Shown here: one piece after another, positions 58,801-64,000 of the stretch | How the letters are laid out: each line of letters starts with the position of its first letter | How positions within the stretch are numbered: position 1 is the stretch's first letter | Source of the DNA: an uncultured Clostridia bacterium | GTDB taxonomy: Bacteria > Bacillota > Clostridia > Christensenellales > UBA1242 | DNA: 64,000 nt | Direction: 5' to 3' | Assembly: GCA_947588355.1 (NCBI GenBank) | Contig: CANPYI010000002.1 | Coordinates: forward strand, 56,195-120,194 | Position numbers and translations under genes: made by a program | The notes under the pieces: model-generated | Seen by the model: only the letters and a program-made list of their open reading frames with translations | The model's database searches: none | Told to the model about the DNA's origin: nothing

Positions 58801-61242
58801 AAGCCAATCATGAGTGTTGTCAGCAAGATTTAAAACTCTGTTTACAGGAATGTAGGAATTGTCATCAGTTCCGGACTTAATCATTTGCTCAAGAATGGAG
58901 TTGATACTCTCATCTGAAGTTGGATAATATTGCCCGTCAGCACCGCTCAAAAGTGGAAAATAGTGATAATAAGCATAGGTTTTTGCTTTGCTATCTTTTT
59001 CTTTCCAAGAAAGTGCCACATATTGATTTGTCGAAAAGTTTGTCAAAACTGAATGATTTTTGTAGGAGGAGGCGGTTGCTTTTTCAAAATTTCGCTTTGT
59101 GATATCAAAATTTGTGTCCTTGTCTATCGTAAACACAGTCTCTCGGCGATATTTTTTGCCTGTTTTGATATTCAAGATTGAACGGTCTTTTTTGATTTCG
59201 TTTGTGTAATACAAACGTATGGTATAGCAAGCCGATTCAGTCAAAGTTGCTGTGTTGCTTTGACTTTTGTCAAGTTCTGCCAACGAAATTCCGTTTTCGC
59301 CACCAAAGTCGGCTCTGTAAACAAAATCTTTCTTGTCCTCAAAACCTTTGTTTGGTGCAAAATCATAAGCATAGATTTGCACGGTGACATCTTTGTTGTA
59401 TTTGTCCAACTTTGTGGTGTCGTTTATCACAACGTTTTGATTGACAAAATCGTTGCTGTTTATCTTTTTGTTGGAAGCGGTGATTGTGATATCTTTCAGT
59501 TCTTTCAAAATCTCAAAGTAGAAAACTTGATAGAAAACGTTGTTCAATGTGCCCTGTGTGTTTTCGTTTTCGCGATAAGCATTGTAGTTGTAGGCGATAA
59601 TATAGATGTATTTTCCAGGAGTGTTTTCAGTTTGACCAGTGAATGATGAAGAATACAGATTTTCGCCATTCAGACTGCTGCCGGTAGTTTCAAAATCGTT
59701 GATTTGTGCCGTTGTGTAAATCCAACTTGCCACATTTGCCAAAGTTGCATTGGCAGTAAACTGAATTGGAGGTTGATTGGTCTGTACAGGGGTTTTGCCG
59801 TTCAAGAATTGCAAAATTTTTGTCGGAGTGAATGTTGTATTGTTGTTTTGAGAGTAATCAGAATTCGAATTCAAAAATTGGCTAGTTATGTCGGCGCCAT
59901 CAATAAATGTCCCGTCAACAAATTCGCCACTTTGGTCAGTCACATTGCCTTTGTCATCGCTCAATTTGTAATCTTTCAGTTCTTTAAGTGGCAAAGAAGA
60001 TGTGGAGGTTTGCTCTGCATCAAAGTAGGTGTAGTTTGCTTGATAGCCAAACATATGTACTTCGATTCTTTTTGTCACTGCACTCAAACCATTCAAATCG
60101 TACTTTTGAACAGTTTGCTCAGCGCCAAAATCCACAACTTTGATTGCTTTCAAAGTCAGTGTGTAAGCGCCAACATCTGTGAAATACAATCTTGCCATAC
60201 TTTTTTCTGTTGAATAGACAAGTTTTACGATGTCAGATGATGACTCTGTCAAAACAATCGGTGCTTCACCATTTTGCTCGTCAGTGTTGTATTTGATTTG
60301 AGCCGTTTTTGGACTTTCGCCTGTCAAATCTTTGATTATGTCAATCTCGTATCTTGTGTAGTCAAAATCGATATGAGGAATTTTGTCGGTATTTCCTTTT
60401 GAAGAAAAATTGCTGTAAAGGGCATAAGAAAGTGTGGCACGTGTGTCATTAAATTCTACATTTTGGTCAAAAGCGTCATAAGTTATGGTTGGCTTGCTGT
60501 TTTCTTGCTGATACTTGTCCTTGTCGACAACATAAAAACTGTATGTAAGAAGGGGACTTCCATCTTCTTGCCCATTGAAGTTTTGGCTTGTAAACTGAAA
60601 ATTGTTTTCCTCTTGTTCTTCTCCATTTGTGCATGTGTGACGTGTGAACTGCAAAGTCAAAGTGTAAAGCCCTTCCACAACTTGACCGTTTTCCACAACA
60701 GACAACTTGTCCTCTGCCGCCGATTCTTCGGCGCACAATGTCATGCTGAATTCCTCAACGGGTTGTGACTCATTTCCAAAACGATTTTCGGTTGGTCGGG
60801 CATATTTGTTGCTTGTCAGACTTTTGTTTACTCCGTTGATGGTCAGTCTTGGTTGAATATTGCTGAAAAAGTAGAAAATTGATTTGTTGTCAAGGTCGGG
60901 ATAATATACATAATTGTATTTGTTATCTTCAACACCCTCGCTGCCTCCATTGAAATCAAAGGAAAGTTTTAAGATGTTTTCGGAATCGCTTGAAAGCATA
61001 AAAATGTCAGATGCAATAAGAGAGTTGTAGTCAGGTGTTTCGGATTCTGAGTTTTCATATTCTTCTCGTGCAAAGTATGGATGATTTGAAACTGAATTGT
61101 TGTCAACTGTTTGCGACTGAACATTCAGTGCGTTTGCGACTTTGTTTGTCCGCGTTGGAAAAATAAGAAATCCTGCGCCAAGAAAAACTAGCGCAAAAAA
61201 TATGCAAAAAATATTTTTAAACAAGAAATTTTTTCTTTCCAT
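52840..61242 (-). CDS. Giant (2,800-aa) membrane-anchored surface protein with Ig-like repeats
   Basis: The track starts at 61377, but AGAGAGG lies 7-8 nt before the ATG at 61242 and a promoter lies upstream, giving about 2,800 aa. The signal peptide is MERKNFLFKNIFCIFFALVF and a hydrophobic run to about residue 30. The body consists of repeated beta domains closing in patterns such as VLDVYDEAGNHSYDLFV, TVMIRDASNSKMD, VEIDRARNMAIY and IRFVDVAGNVNKF. This is the same D-x-A-x-N type as in the 1,464-aa protein. The C-terminus is a transmembrane helix (AASIIAIVISAVVLVAIIFI) and KLRKRISVK. No LPXTG and no catalytic domain were recognised. The gene has its own promoter (16-bp spacer). Confidence 0.9.
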   Translation of the reverse strand: MERKNFLFKNIFCIFFALVFLGAGFLIFPTRTNKVANALNVQSQTVDNNSVSNHPYFAREEYENSESETPDYNSLIASDIFMLSSDSENILKLSFDFNGGSEGVEDNKYNYVYYPDLDNKSIFYFFSNIQPRLTINGVNKSLTSNKYARPTENRFGNESQPVEEFSMTLCAEESAAEDKLSVVENGQVVEGLYTLTLQFTRHTCTNGEEQEENNFQFTSQNFNGQEDGSPLLTYSFYVVDKDKYQQENSKPTITYDAFDQNVEFNDTRATLSYALYSNFSSKGNTDKIPHIDFDYTRYEIDIIKDLTGESPKTAQIKYNTDEQNGEAPIVLTESSSDIVKLVYSTEKSMARLYFTDVGAYTLTLKAIKVVDFGAEQTVQKYDLNGLSAVTKRIEVHMFGYQANYTYFDAEQTSTSSLPLKELKDYKLSDDKGNVTDQSGEFVDGTFIDGADITSQFLNSNSDYSQNNNTTFTPTKILQFLNGKTPVQTNQPPIQFTANATLANVASWIYTTAQINDFETTGSSLNGENLYSSSFTGQTENTPGKYIYIIAYNYNAYRENENTQGTLNNVFYQVFYFEILKELKDITITASNKKINSNDFVNQNVVINDTTKLDKYNKDVTVQIYAYDFAPNKGFEDKKDFVYRADFGGENGISLAELDKSQSNTATLTESACYTIRLYYTNEIKKDRSILNIKTGKKYRRETVFTIDKDTNFDITKRNFEKATASSYKNHSVLTNFSTNQYVALSWKEKDSKAKTYAYYHYFPLLSGADGQYYPTSDESINSILEQMIKSGTDDNSYIPVNRVLNLADNTHDWLPYLENTTGKDTLSEQSLFTDPGLYVLDVYDEAGNHSYDLFVIDDSNPIFALYDTKYTLPSTSQFIHEKSTLYWGKYKVIYINGLENIFKDYTLGEDSDIDFSGVISTVFTDKNGTKSKEIFKTVYQKLYQPEFIKEITVRDDEIEDRDGVSRLISNYSGLYLAVPINNVTHMTDVNDPDKGYVERQNVNSQELNCDKEITYTVMIRDASNSKMDVLYNEDALIQYTNYFSARQTIIVSFDDSQFFIQYSEGDEIRYLASNNTEVEQLSDVQDEKHQKTEQLTTYLSPTRMSKALQVTFVPTLKTNKIQVESITMDFYAYEQGSKDVNGVTYYYRKLADNPTESNIELYKYNADDLTQDPKIPIDIKLENNITTPGKYVITRTYNLENDNTYNEKDYYKRQYVLIVDRNEVISSQTPIGEHSESLVGGDIFVAMYDTGKTTDLVVTFPNSEAGNTNNGSFYNNGDVQARLTTNKLPVNIYIPQYKYTTYVEKTETGNGYEFDVKYNFAEDNSDSMNFFKKDNLIKEYALYAELRRGSVDSSPIAVTSNSKNPTLENVQADENGFLKFYSYENGETEFGQLTEAGSYFVTVYQGMFGEGLAENNYQQSITFQFDIIQTEPDFTVETSVSSTIGKRPLQSTLSPDSQIKETYYTNQSLLDVIWQHSDNQFMANIDVTKIHFSTASNTKGFDFNLNDPSDEHRNIWNNIPQLQSNGNYLGTIDLQKLDGVYQDGGFVDITMYYENHDLVVDSNGNNLYHFVTKRIIVDLTAPDKNVEDLVDKSLQNSKIDSNLFNRSVLRSYQKANYTPSTDKSNRSYNLSQGSDSGNIFAYYSYVVTKDFINTLRQNTGDVSTYINRFAEGVKYSSSAQQETSPSGFYESNYNNINDIGELEVGAYYEIVEIDRARNMAIYTIFVTDQRQSGRNLITYTTDQDEQNVVNYTSDDMFAVQSHSGAINNIYARMGFKLQNIDFFGDVWSPFTVRTYSRQNGQPVSTTRTLMLSPWQKGYAYVFVGQSTPQTIAIKDLIDGTQSLSDKHCITITNRLNQTDTNFYVNIRNIGLNHTMSNTANREFISFSNVSDAQLQNTTTASNTPFVVSMKISVNGNAIYADENGEPVQNKLGYAQDWKNFTSTTSSWNESETIRVMISGDQLVFEINPNLATISSNDRILYEFTDNYGQTYSEVHLYHESIISREIGSEKEEDKVYAYYDENGDLIYIVRDGFQYTFNTNKYSVEAKEVIVQNVDGTTTKQTINLTNASEGHSYGSNGTQINTYKVNDKSQGYNLNFVLNISDATTQKFIKSIQFKLYDELLRPNSDPQVNTAGQYKILNARGEIVNDQITNSLNGELGYFSQLRVQFNRSETFLPVKVWAKQVTEDVWQELTSGSRLQNVSGETETWQLKIWYDTQLQNQYGNAQYVFEDVPNSQIYSFNLTSLTSYYWVEKVTNGTRSVVQKSGTIYRAEEDNTQYSNHYIVNEGDRVEIMLNSEQNLAYEKVHEYEKNNVKSEKYRVYSKEDSQTNYETYLIVTYVPNVSNFVTTFYTYNTDGVIDTNNNLANRNSANLIIPDGNNLDRVQLQWSKYNALPENEISIEVTLHSTGLEGGQIVLNPTVYSGSRTLTNGTTSAFNYIYLTNSGMYTIRFVDVAGNVNKFKVGNDEYEQFTFVFLKDVPFTITYTNPLTQQQETSLPIKQAVYNGAVTLNIDRNTYTSAYYSIYPALAEVKRNGIVQEISTSGTSFTFQDSGYYEIKFSAQNNNQELRSETYQFTIINSDEYKISYVYNKYSNYYVENVLKNGNDITEQLIQSLDVGKVLINGQLYMTELPISYLDQNTGEGEYTITINSNNRLLRDYISTFTFVVKIYSGTAPLQISLKQGDSTTGTITILYNPRNIFLEMGESTLRIAKLLDEGNIGIGTTININSQSAEIGQTLSISSTGTYFIQIISPSGNLLFSYKVTRNEPMNAASIIAIVISAVVLVAIIFIIIKLRKRISVK

Positions 61243-61270
61243 AAAAATACCTCTCTTAAAACTCGAAATC

Positions 61271-61298
61271 ATTTTAGCACAAAGAAAAATTATTTCAA
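61271..61298 (-). promoter_or_regulatory. Promoter of the 2,800-aa surface-protein gene
   Basis: On the minus strand: TTGAAA (61293-61298), a 16-bp spacer with extended TGc, and TAAAAT (61271-61276). The leader is about 22 nt. Confidence 0.6.
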
Positions 61299-61324
61299 AG
61301 TAAAATAAGATTATTTTTATTAAA

Positions 61325-61353
61325 TTTATTATATATAAAATATACAATATAAT
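61325..61353 (+). promoter_or_regulatory. Weak promoter upstream of the KwaA-like gene
   Basis: TTTATT (61325-61330), a 17-bp spacer and consensus TATAAT (61348-61353). The start would be near 61360, about 150 nt before the next ATG, with a terminator-like hairpin in between. Confidence 0.4.
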
Positions 61354-61431
61354 ACGCGGGTCAGATTTAAAGCACACTTAAAAAACAATTTAAAAATAAA
61401 ATAAAATTAAATTAAAAAATAAAAAATATTA

Positions 61432-61460
61432 AAAAAACGCGTTTTTTACGTGTTTTTTTA
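61432..61460 (+). terminator. Terminator-like hairpin in the leader of the KwaA-like gene
   Basis: AAAAAACGCG (61432-61441) pairs with CGTGTTTTTT (61449-61458) with one G-U and a 7-nt loop; T-rich sequence follows. No plus-strand gene ends here, so it either ends a short transcript from the 61348 promoter or acts as an attenuator. Confidence 0.5.
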
Positions 61461-61512
61461 TATTTTTTTGAATTTTTTATTTATTTTTTAATTTTTTACG
61501 AAAAATAATTTT

Positions 61513-62082
61513 ATGGAATTTTTCAAAAATTTACTTTTGTATATAAGTGCCTTTGTGCCAATGTATGTTTTGGTGTTTGTCAAACTTGTGGTTGAGATGC
61601 TTAATCACAATTTGACTTTTGATGTGCTAAACACCATAAATTTTGTCACTTTGCTTTTGCTGATAATGGCGGGTGTGGGCGGCCTTTTTTGGAACATCAA
61701 GTACTCTGGCGACAAATCGGTGAAAATTGAAATCGTGTCCAAGCAAAACATAACCGACAAGCACTTCTTAGGTTATTTTTCTCTTTTCGTCTTTTTTGCC
61801 ATACCGCTTGACCTTTCGCTCGTCAGTGCCTATTGCGTGTACGTGCTTGTGCTTATAATGATTGGAATTGTGTACATCAACAACGCACTTTATTACATCA
61901 ATCCACTTCTCAATCTTTTGGGATACAATTTTTATGACATAGAATACAAAGTTGAAGGCTCTGACGAGGTGAAACAAGCAAAGATTTTCTTTAAAGGTAA
62001 CTTGACAATACAAAATCAGCATTATTGGGCAAACATAAAAAATCAAAACTTTTGCTTTATAGATGAAAAACATAAAAAATAG
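61513..62082 (+). CDS. Four-helix membrane protein, tentatively KwaA-like (Kiwa defence family)
   Basis: 189 aa. Hydrophobic segments lie at residues 5-25, 40-62, 88-108 and 110-130, then a soluble C-terminal third. The segment ALYYINPLLNLLGYNFYDIEYKV and the overall layout resemble KwaA, the membrane component of the two-gene Kiwa anti-phage system. I make this match from memory of the family, without a search. The partner gene kwaB (DUF4868) is not adjacent. No Shine-Dalgarno sequence precedes the ATG, and the upstream 130 bp is extremely AT-rich. The gene converges with a SLOG-domain gene, and two HTH regulators lie beyond. Confidence 0.5.
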   Translation: MEFFKNLLLYISAFVPMYVLVFVKLVVEMLNHNLTFDVLNTINFVTLLLLIMAGVGGLFWNIKYSGDKSVKIEIVSKQNITDKHFLGYFSLFVFFAIPLDLSLVSAYCVYVLVLIMIGIVYINNALYYINPLLNLLGYNFYDIEYKVEGSDEVKQAKIFFKGNLTIQNQHYWANIKNQNFCFIDEKHKK

Positions 62083-62102
62083 TTGTATCTTTATATATAT
62101 AC

Positions 62103-62648
62103 TTATATATTGTCCAATTTTTCTTTGCCAAACATGTTTATGATGTGCTTTTTCTTTTGTTTGGCATATTTGTAGGCAATTGCCGTTCCACTTTTGGGTT
62201 GATACATCGACCACCACTTTGAGTCATGAAACTTTCTTTCAGGCGGCAAATAGTTTTCATCAAAGTAGAAAACACAAAAGTGGCTCATGTCAACGAGTGC
62301 TTGATTACGTTCCACATAACTTGCCTTTCCGGCAGTAAAAACATTTTTGTGTGTGATTTCTTCGTCAAAAGTACGATAAACCTTTTTCCACTCTTCCTTT
62401 TCGCTATTCAAGATGCAGCACTCACTTTTGCAGGTGAGACAAACCTTTTTTATGATTGGATACTGTTTTTGAATGTCGCAAACAATATCATAGCACATAT
62501 TGTCAAACTTACTTCGACTGCCAAACGCAAAAGCTCTGACGTTTTCCTCCTCCACAAGCAGCAGAACAACACGCCTTGTCGCCAAAACAAGTTCATCGGT
62601 CTTTTCAACATTTCTGTGACCAATAAAACAACAAACTTTGCTTTCCAT
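62103..62648 (-). CDS. SLOG-domain protein (YpsA/DUF1273-like)
   Basis: 181 aa. The N-terminus CCFIGHRNVEKTDEL is the nucleotide-binding start of the SLOG (SMF/DprA-LOG) Rossmann-like fold, and KSGTAIAYKYAKQKKKHIINM near the C-terminus matches the conserved S-G-T-A-x-A-x-x-Y-A-x-x-x-x-K pattern. SLOG proteins bind or process nucleotides and are often found in stress or defence loci. Cys residues are unusually frequent (CLTCKSECCILN). AGGAGA lies 6 nt before the ATG. A consensus promoter and a perfect 10-bp inverted repeat at the start point suggest tight repression, probably by one of the divergent HTH proteins. Confidence 0.8.
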   Translation of the reverse strand: MESKVCCFIGHRNVEKTDELVLATRRVVLLLVEEENVRAFAFGSRSKFDNMCYDIVCDIQKQYPIIKKVCLTCKSECCILNSEKEEWKKVYRTFDEEITHKNVFTAGKASYVERNQALVDMSHFCVFYFDENYLPPERKFHDSKWWSMYQPKSGTAIAYKYAKQKKKHIINMFGKEKLDNI

Positions 62649-62660
62649 AATTTTCTCCTA

Positions 62661-62686
62661 TATAAGTGCAGAGCATTGCACTTATA
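62661..62686 (-). promoter_or_regulatory. Operator-like perfect inverted repeat at the SLOG gene start point
   Basis: TATAAGTGCA (62661-62670) and TGCACTTATA (62677-62686) are perfect inverted 10-mers with a 6-nt centre. On the minus strand they run from the end of the -10 box, over the predicted start, to just before the ribosome binding site. A related half-site TATAAGGGCA lies at 62716-62725. Confidence 0.65.
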
Positions 62687-62714
62687 TTTTAATAATTTAA
62701 TTTTACAATGTCAA
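62686..62714 (-). promoter_or_regulatory. Promoter of the SLOG gene
   Basis: On the minus strand: TTGACA (62709-62714), a 17-bp spacer and TAAAAT (62686-62691). The inverted repeat begins inside the -10 box. Confidence 0.7.
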
Positions 62715-62771
62715 ATATAAGGGCAATATATTTACCGTAATTTTAATGCACAACATAAAATGGAGGAAAGT

Positions 62772-63014
62772 ATGGATTTAAATAAAGCGTTCGCTATGAG
62801 ATTGAGCAAGTTGTTACATGAAAAGCACATTTCAAAATACAGATTGGAAAAAGAAACGGGGATAACACACTCTGCTTTGCGATATATTTTCAATGAAGTC
62901 AATAAAGATGTTTATTTTTCAACGATAGTGAAAGTTTGTATCGCTCTCGACATTTCTTTGGAAGAATTTTTCAACGACGATATATTCAAATTGGAAAATC
63001 TGAAAGTAAAATAA
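62772..63014 (+). CDS. XRE-family HTH regulator, first of a tandem pair
   Basis: 80 aa from ATG 62772 (GGAGG ends 5 nt before it; the ATG at 62760 in the track overlaps that site). FAMRLSKLLHEKHISKYRLEKETGITHSALRYIFNEV is a Cro/C1-type helix-turn-helix, followed by the usual TIVKVCIALDISLEEFF C-terminal helix. There is no extra domain. It is divergent from the SLOG gene, with operator-like repeats in the shared region, so it may repress that gene or itself. The next gene encodes a protein of identical length and about 30 per cent similar sequence. Confidence 0.88.
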   Translation: MDLNKAFAMRLSKLLHEKHISKYRLEKETGITHSALRYIFNEVNKDVYFSTIVKVCIALDISLEEFFNDDIFKLENLKVK

Positions 63015-63023
63015 AGGTAATTT

Positions 63024-63266
63024 ATGGTTTTAGACGAAGCAATTAGAAAAAGAATCGGCGAAATCTTGGACGAAAATAACACAACGCTTACAGCACTTTG
63101 CTTAAATTCAAATTTGACACCTTCCACAGTTTTTGATTTTATGTACGGGAAAAGTAAAAGTCCAAAAATTATCACCATAAAAAAGATTTGTTTGGGTGCA
63201 AATATCACTCTTTCCGAATTTTTTGCTCGTGACTATTTTAATGATTCGGAAGAAGTTTATAAATAG
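63024..63266 (+). CDS. XRE-family HTH regulator, second of a tandem pair
   Basis: 80 aa, starting 9 nt after the first HTH gene with AAAGGTAA upstream. RKRIGEILDENNTTLTALCLNSNLTPSTVFDFMYGKS is the helix-turn-helix, and TIKKICLGANITLSEFF matches the C-terminal helix of its neighbour. Equal length and parallel layout suggest an old duplication that has diverged. The recognition helices (THSALRYIF versus TPSTVFDFM) differ, so the two probably bind different sites or form a heterodimer. A hairpin terminator follows, and then the 23S rRNA promoter. Confidence 0.86.
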   Translation: MVLDEAIRKRIGEILDENNTTLTALCLNSNLTPSTVFDFMYGKSKSPKIITIKKICLGANITLSEFFARDYFNDSEEVYK

Positions 63267-63276
63267 TTGGCACTTC

Positions 63277-63320
63277 TTGGCAAAATCTTTCATTTTTGAC
63301 AACAAATTTTGCCAAAAATT
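63277..63320 (+). terminator. Terminator of the HTH pair
   Basis: TTGGCAAAAT (63277-63286) and ATTTTGCCAA (63306-63315) are perfect inverted arms with a 19-nt loop, followed by an A-T-rich run. The rest of 63321-63478 is AT-rich with no feature I can support. Confidence 0.6.
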
Positions 63321-63478
63321 TTTCTTTTTCGGAAACTTTTTCAAAAAATTTTCATATTTTTTTAAGTCAAAATGGGTCAAAAAACGGCTTATTTTGCGAA
63401 CACACGGCACGACGTCTGGGGGTTTGGGAAAAAGTTGAAAAAATTTTTAAAAATTTTAATTTTTTTTTGAAAAAACTG

Positions 63479-63508
63479 TTGACAAATGTTTTTGCACTGT
63501 GTTAGAAT
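63479..63508 (+). promoter_or_regulatory. Promoter of the 23S rRNA transcript
   Basis: TTGACA (63479-63484), an 18-bp spacer with extended TGt, and TAGAAT (63503-63508). A long A/T tract directly upstream (63430-63478) could serve as an UP element. The predicted start is near 63515. Confidence 0.8.
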
Positions 63509-63514
63509 AGCACC

Positions 63515-63760
63515 GTTGACACACCCAAAGGGCGACCTTGAGGAAAAGTTGAAGGATTCAACTGTCAACAAAAGTTCTTTGACAACTACATATTTTGAAG
63601 ATAAGTCAAATATATACGAGTTATAACTTTTGCAAGATTTAATTCTTGCCAAAAATAAACGTAATACGAAATATATTTGCATACTTTAAAAGTCGAGAAA
63701 CAGAGTGCCTTTCTTATATATATAGGAAGGGCAATCGTGAAAATGCTAAGAAAATCCAAT
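63515..63760 (+). ncRNA. 23S rRNA leader with boxA-like antiterminator
   Basis: The leader holds a GTTGAA/TTCAAC hairpin (63548-63562) and GTTCTTTGACAACT (63574-63587), which resembles the boxA-type TGTTCTTTGAAAACT element of Bacillota rRNA leaders and spacers. Near its end, TGCCTTTCTT and AGGAAGGGCA form a 10-bp hairpin with an AT loop, close to where 23S processing normally occurs. No tRNA and no 16S 3' end are present. Confidence 0.6.
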
Positions 63761-64000
63761 GATAAAGCTACAAAGAGCATATAGGGGATGCCTTGGCACT
63801 TGGCGCCGAAGAAGGACGTGATAAGCTGCGATAAGCCACGGTGAGGTGCACATAACCTGTGACCCGTGGATTTCCGAATGTGGAAACACGCACTGTTAAT
63901 ACGGTGGCATCATTGCATGAATACATAGTGCAATGAGGGGAACCCGCTGAACTGAAACATCTAAGTAAGCGGAGGAAAAGAAAGTAAACAAACGATTGTG
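63761..64000 (+). rRNA. rrl: 5' end of 23S ribosomal RNA
   Basis: Conserved 23S segments are readable: GGATGCCTTGGCAC (63786 on), GAAGGACGTGATAAGCTGCGATAAG, GATTTCCGAATG, and GAACTGAAACATCTAAGTA near the window end. By alignment to the Escherichia coli 5' end, the mature start is about 63761 (+/-10). The gene runs past the end of the window. It is preceded by its own promoter and an HTH gene rather than by 16S rRNA and a spacer tRNA. Confidence 0.95.

Noticed and set aside
61513-62082. Complete Kiwa (KwaA-KwaB) system
   Set aside because: No KwaB-like gene is adjacent; the next gene encodes a SLOG-domain protein on the opposite strand.

Overview
The window is AT-rich, low-GC DNA that looks like an uncultured Bacillota (Clostridia-like) genome. 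The evidence is strong GGAGG-type ribosome binding sites, the order holB-ricT-trmN6 followed by tatD-rsmA (as in the Bacillus replication-origin region), dnaX-ebfC-recR, secE-nusG-rplK-rplA, and the sporulation-associated pair spmA/spmB together with a SpoVB/MurJ-type flippase. No species assignment is possible from sequence alone. No tRNA gene, CRISPR array, transposase or integrase was seen.

Layout. 1-3.5 kb: a partial unknown gene, gltX and trpS. 3.6-22.2 kb: one 18.6-kb gene for a roughly 6,189-residue membrane-anchored surface protein. 22.3-25.8 kb: uppP and a Ca2+-type P-ATPase. 25.8-31.8 kb: holB-ricT-trmN6, an ankyrin gene and spmA-spmB on the minus strand, then tatD-rsmA and a 55-aa ORF. 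31.8-37.7 kb: rplI, a DUF1540-like gene, two unknown genes, a lipid-linked-sugar flippase, HU and a dihydrouridine synthase. 37.7-44.6 kb: pgk-tpiA-dnaX, an HD-domain gene, a structured RNA candidate, ebfC-recR and argS. 44.7-48.1 kb: two small genes, then rpmG-secE-nusG-(67-aa ORF)-rplK-rplA. 48.3-61.2 kb: two convergent surface-protein genes of 1,464 and about 2,800 residues. 61.5-63.3 kb: an accessory islet with a KwaA-like membrane protein, a SLOG-domain protein and two tandem 80-aa HTH regulators. 63.5-64 kb: the promoter, leader and 5' end of a 23S rRNA gene with no 16S gene in front of it.

How the genes fit together. Most is housekeeping: aminoacyl-tRNA synthesis (gltX, trpS, argS), clamp-loader subunits (holB, dnaX), rRNA/tRNA modification (rsmA, trmN6, dus), lower glycolysis (pgk, tpiA), recombination (recR, ebfC), transcription elongation and secretion (nusG, secE), and ribosomal proteins (L33, L11, L1, L9). 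About 31 kb, nearly half of the window, encodes three giant exported proteins. Each has a signal peptide, long runs of beta-sandwich or beta-helix repeats, and a C-terminal transmembrane helix with a basic tail in place of an LPXTG motif.

The most notable observations are: dnaX ending at an A9 run with the tau-like C-terminal domain continuing in the -1 frame; several genes whose extended -10 promoter ends exactly 6 nt before the ATG, implying leaderless mRNAs; an unlinked 23S rRNA with its own promoter; perfect palindromes placed in the rplI promoter spacer and at the SLOG gene start site; a G9 tract inside the HD gene; and a GC-rich hairpin RNA before ebfC-recR.
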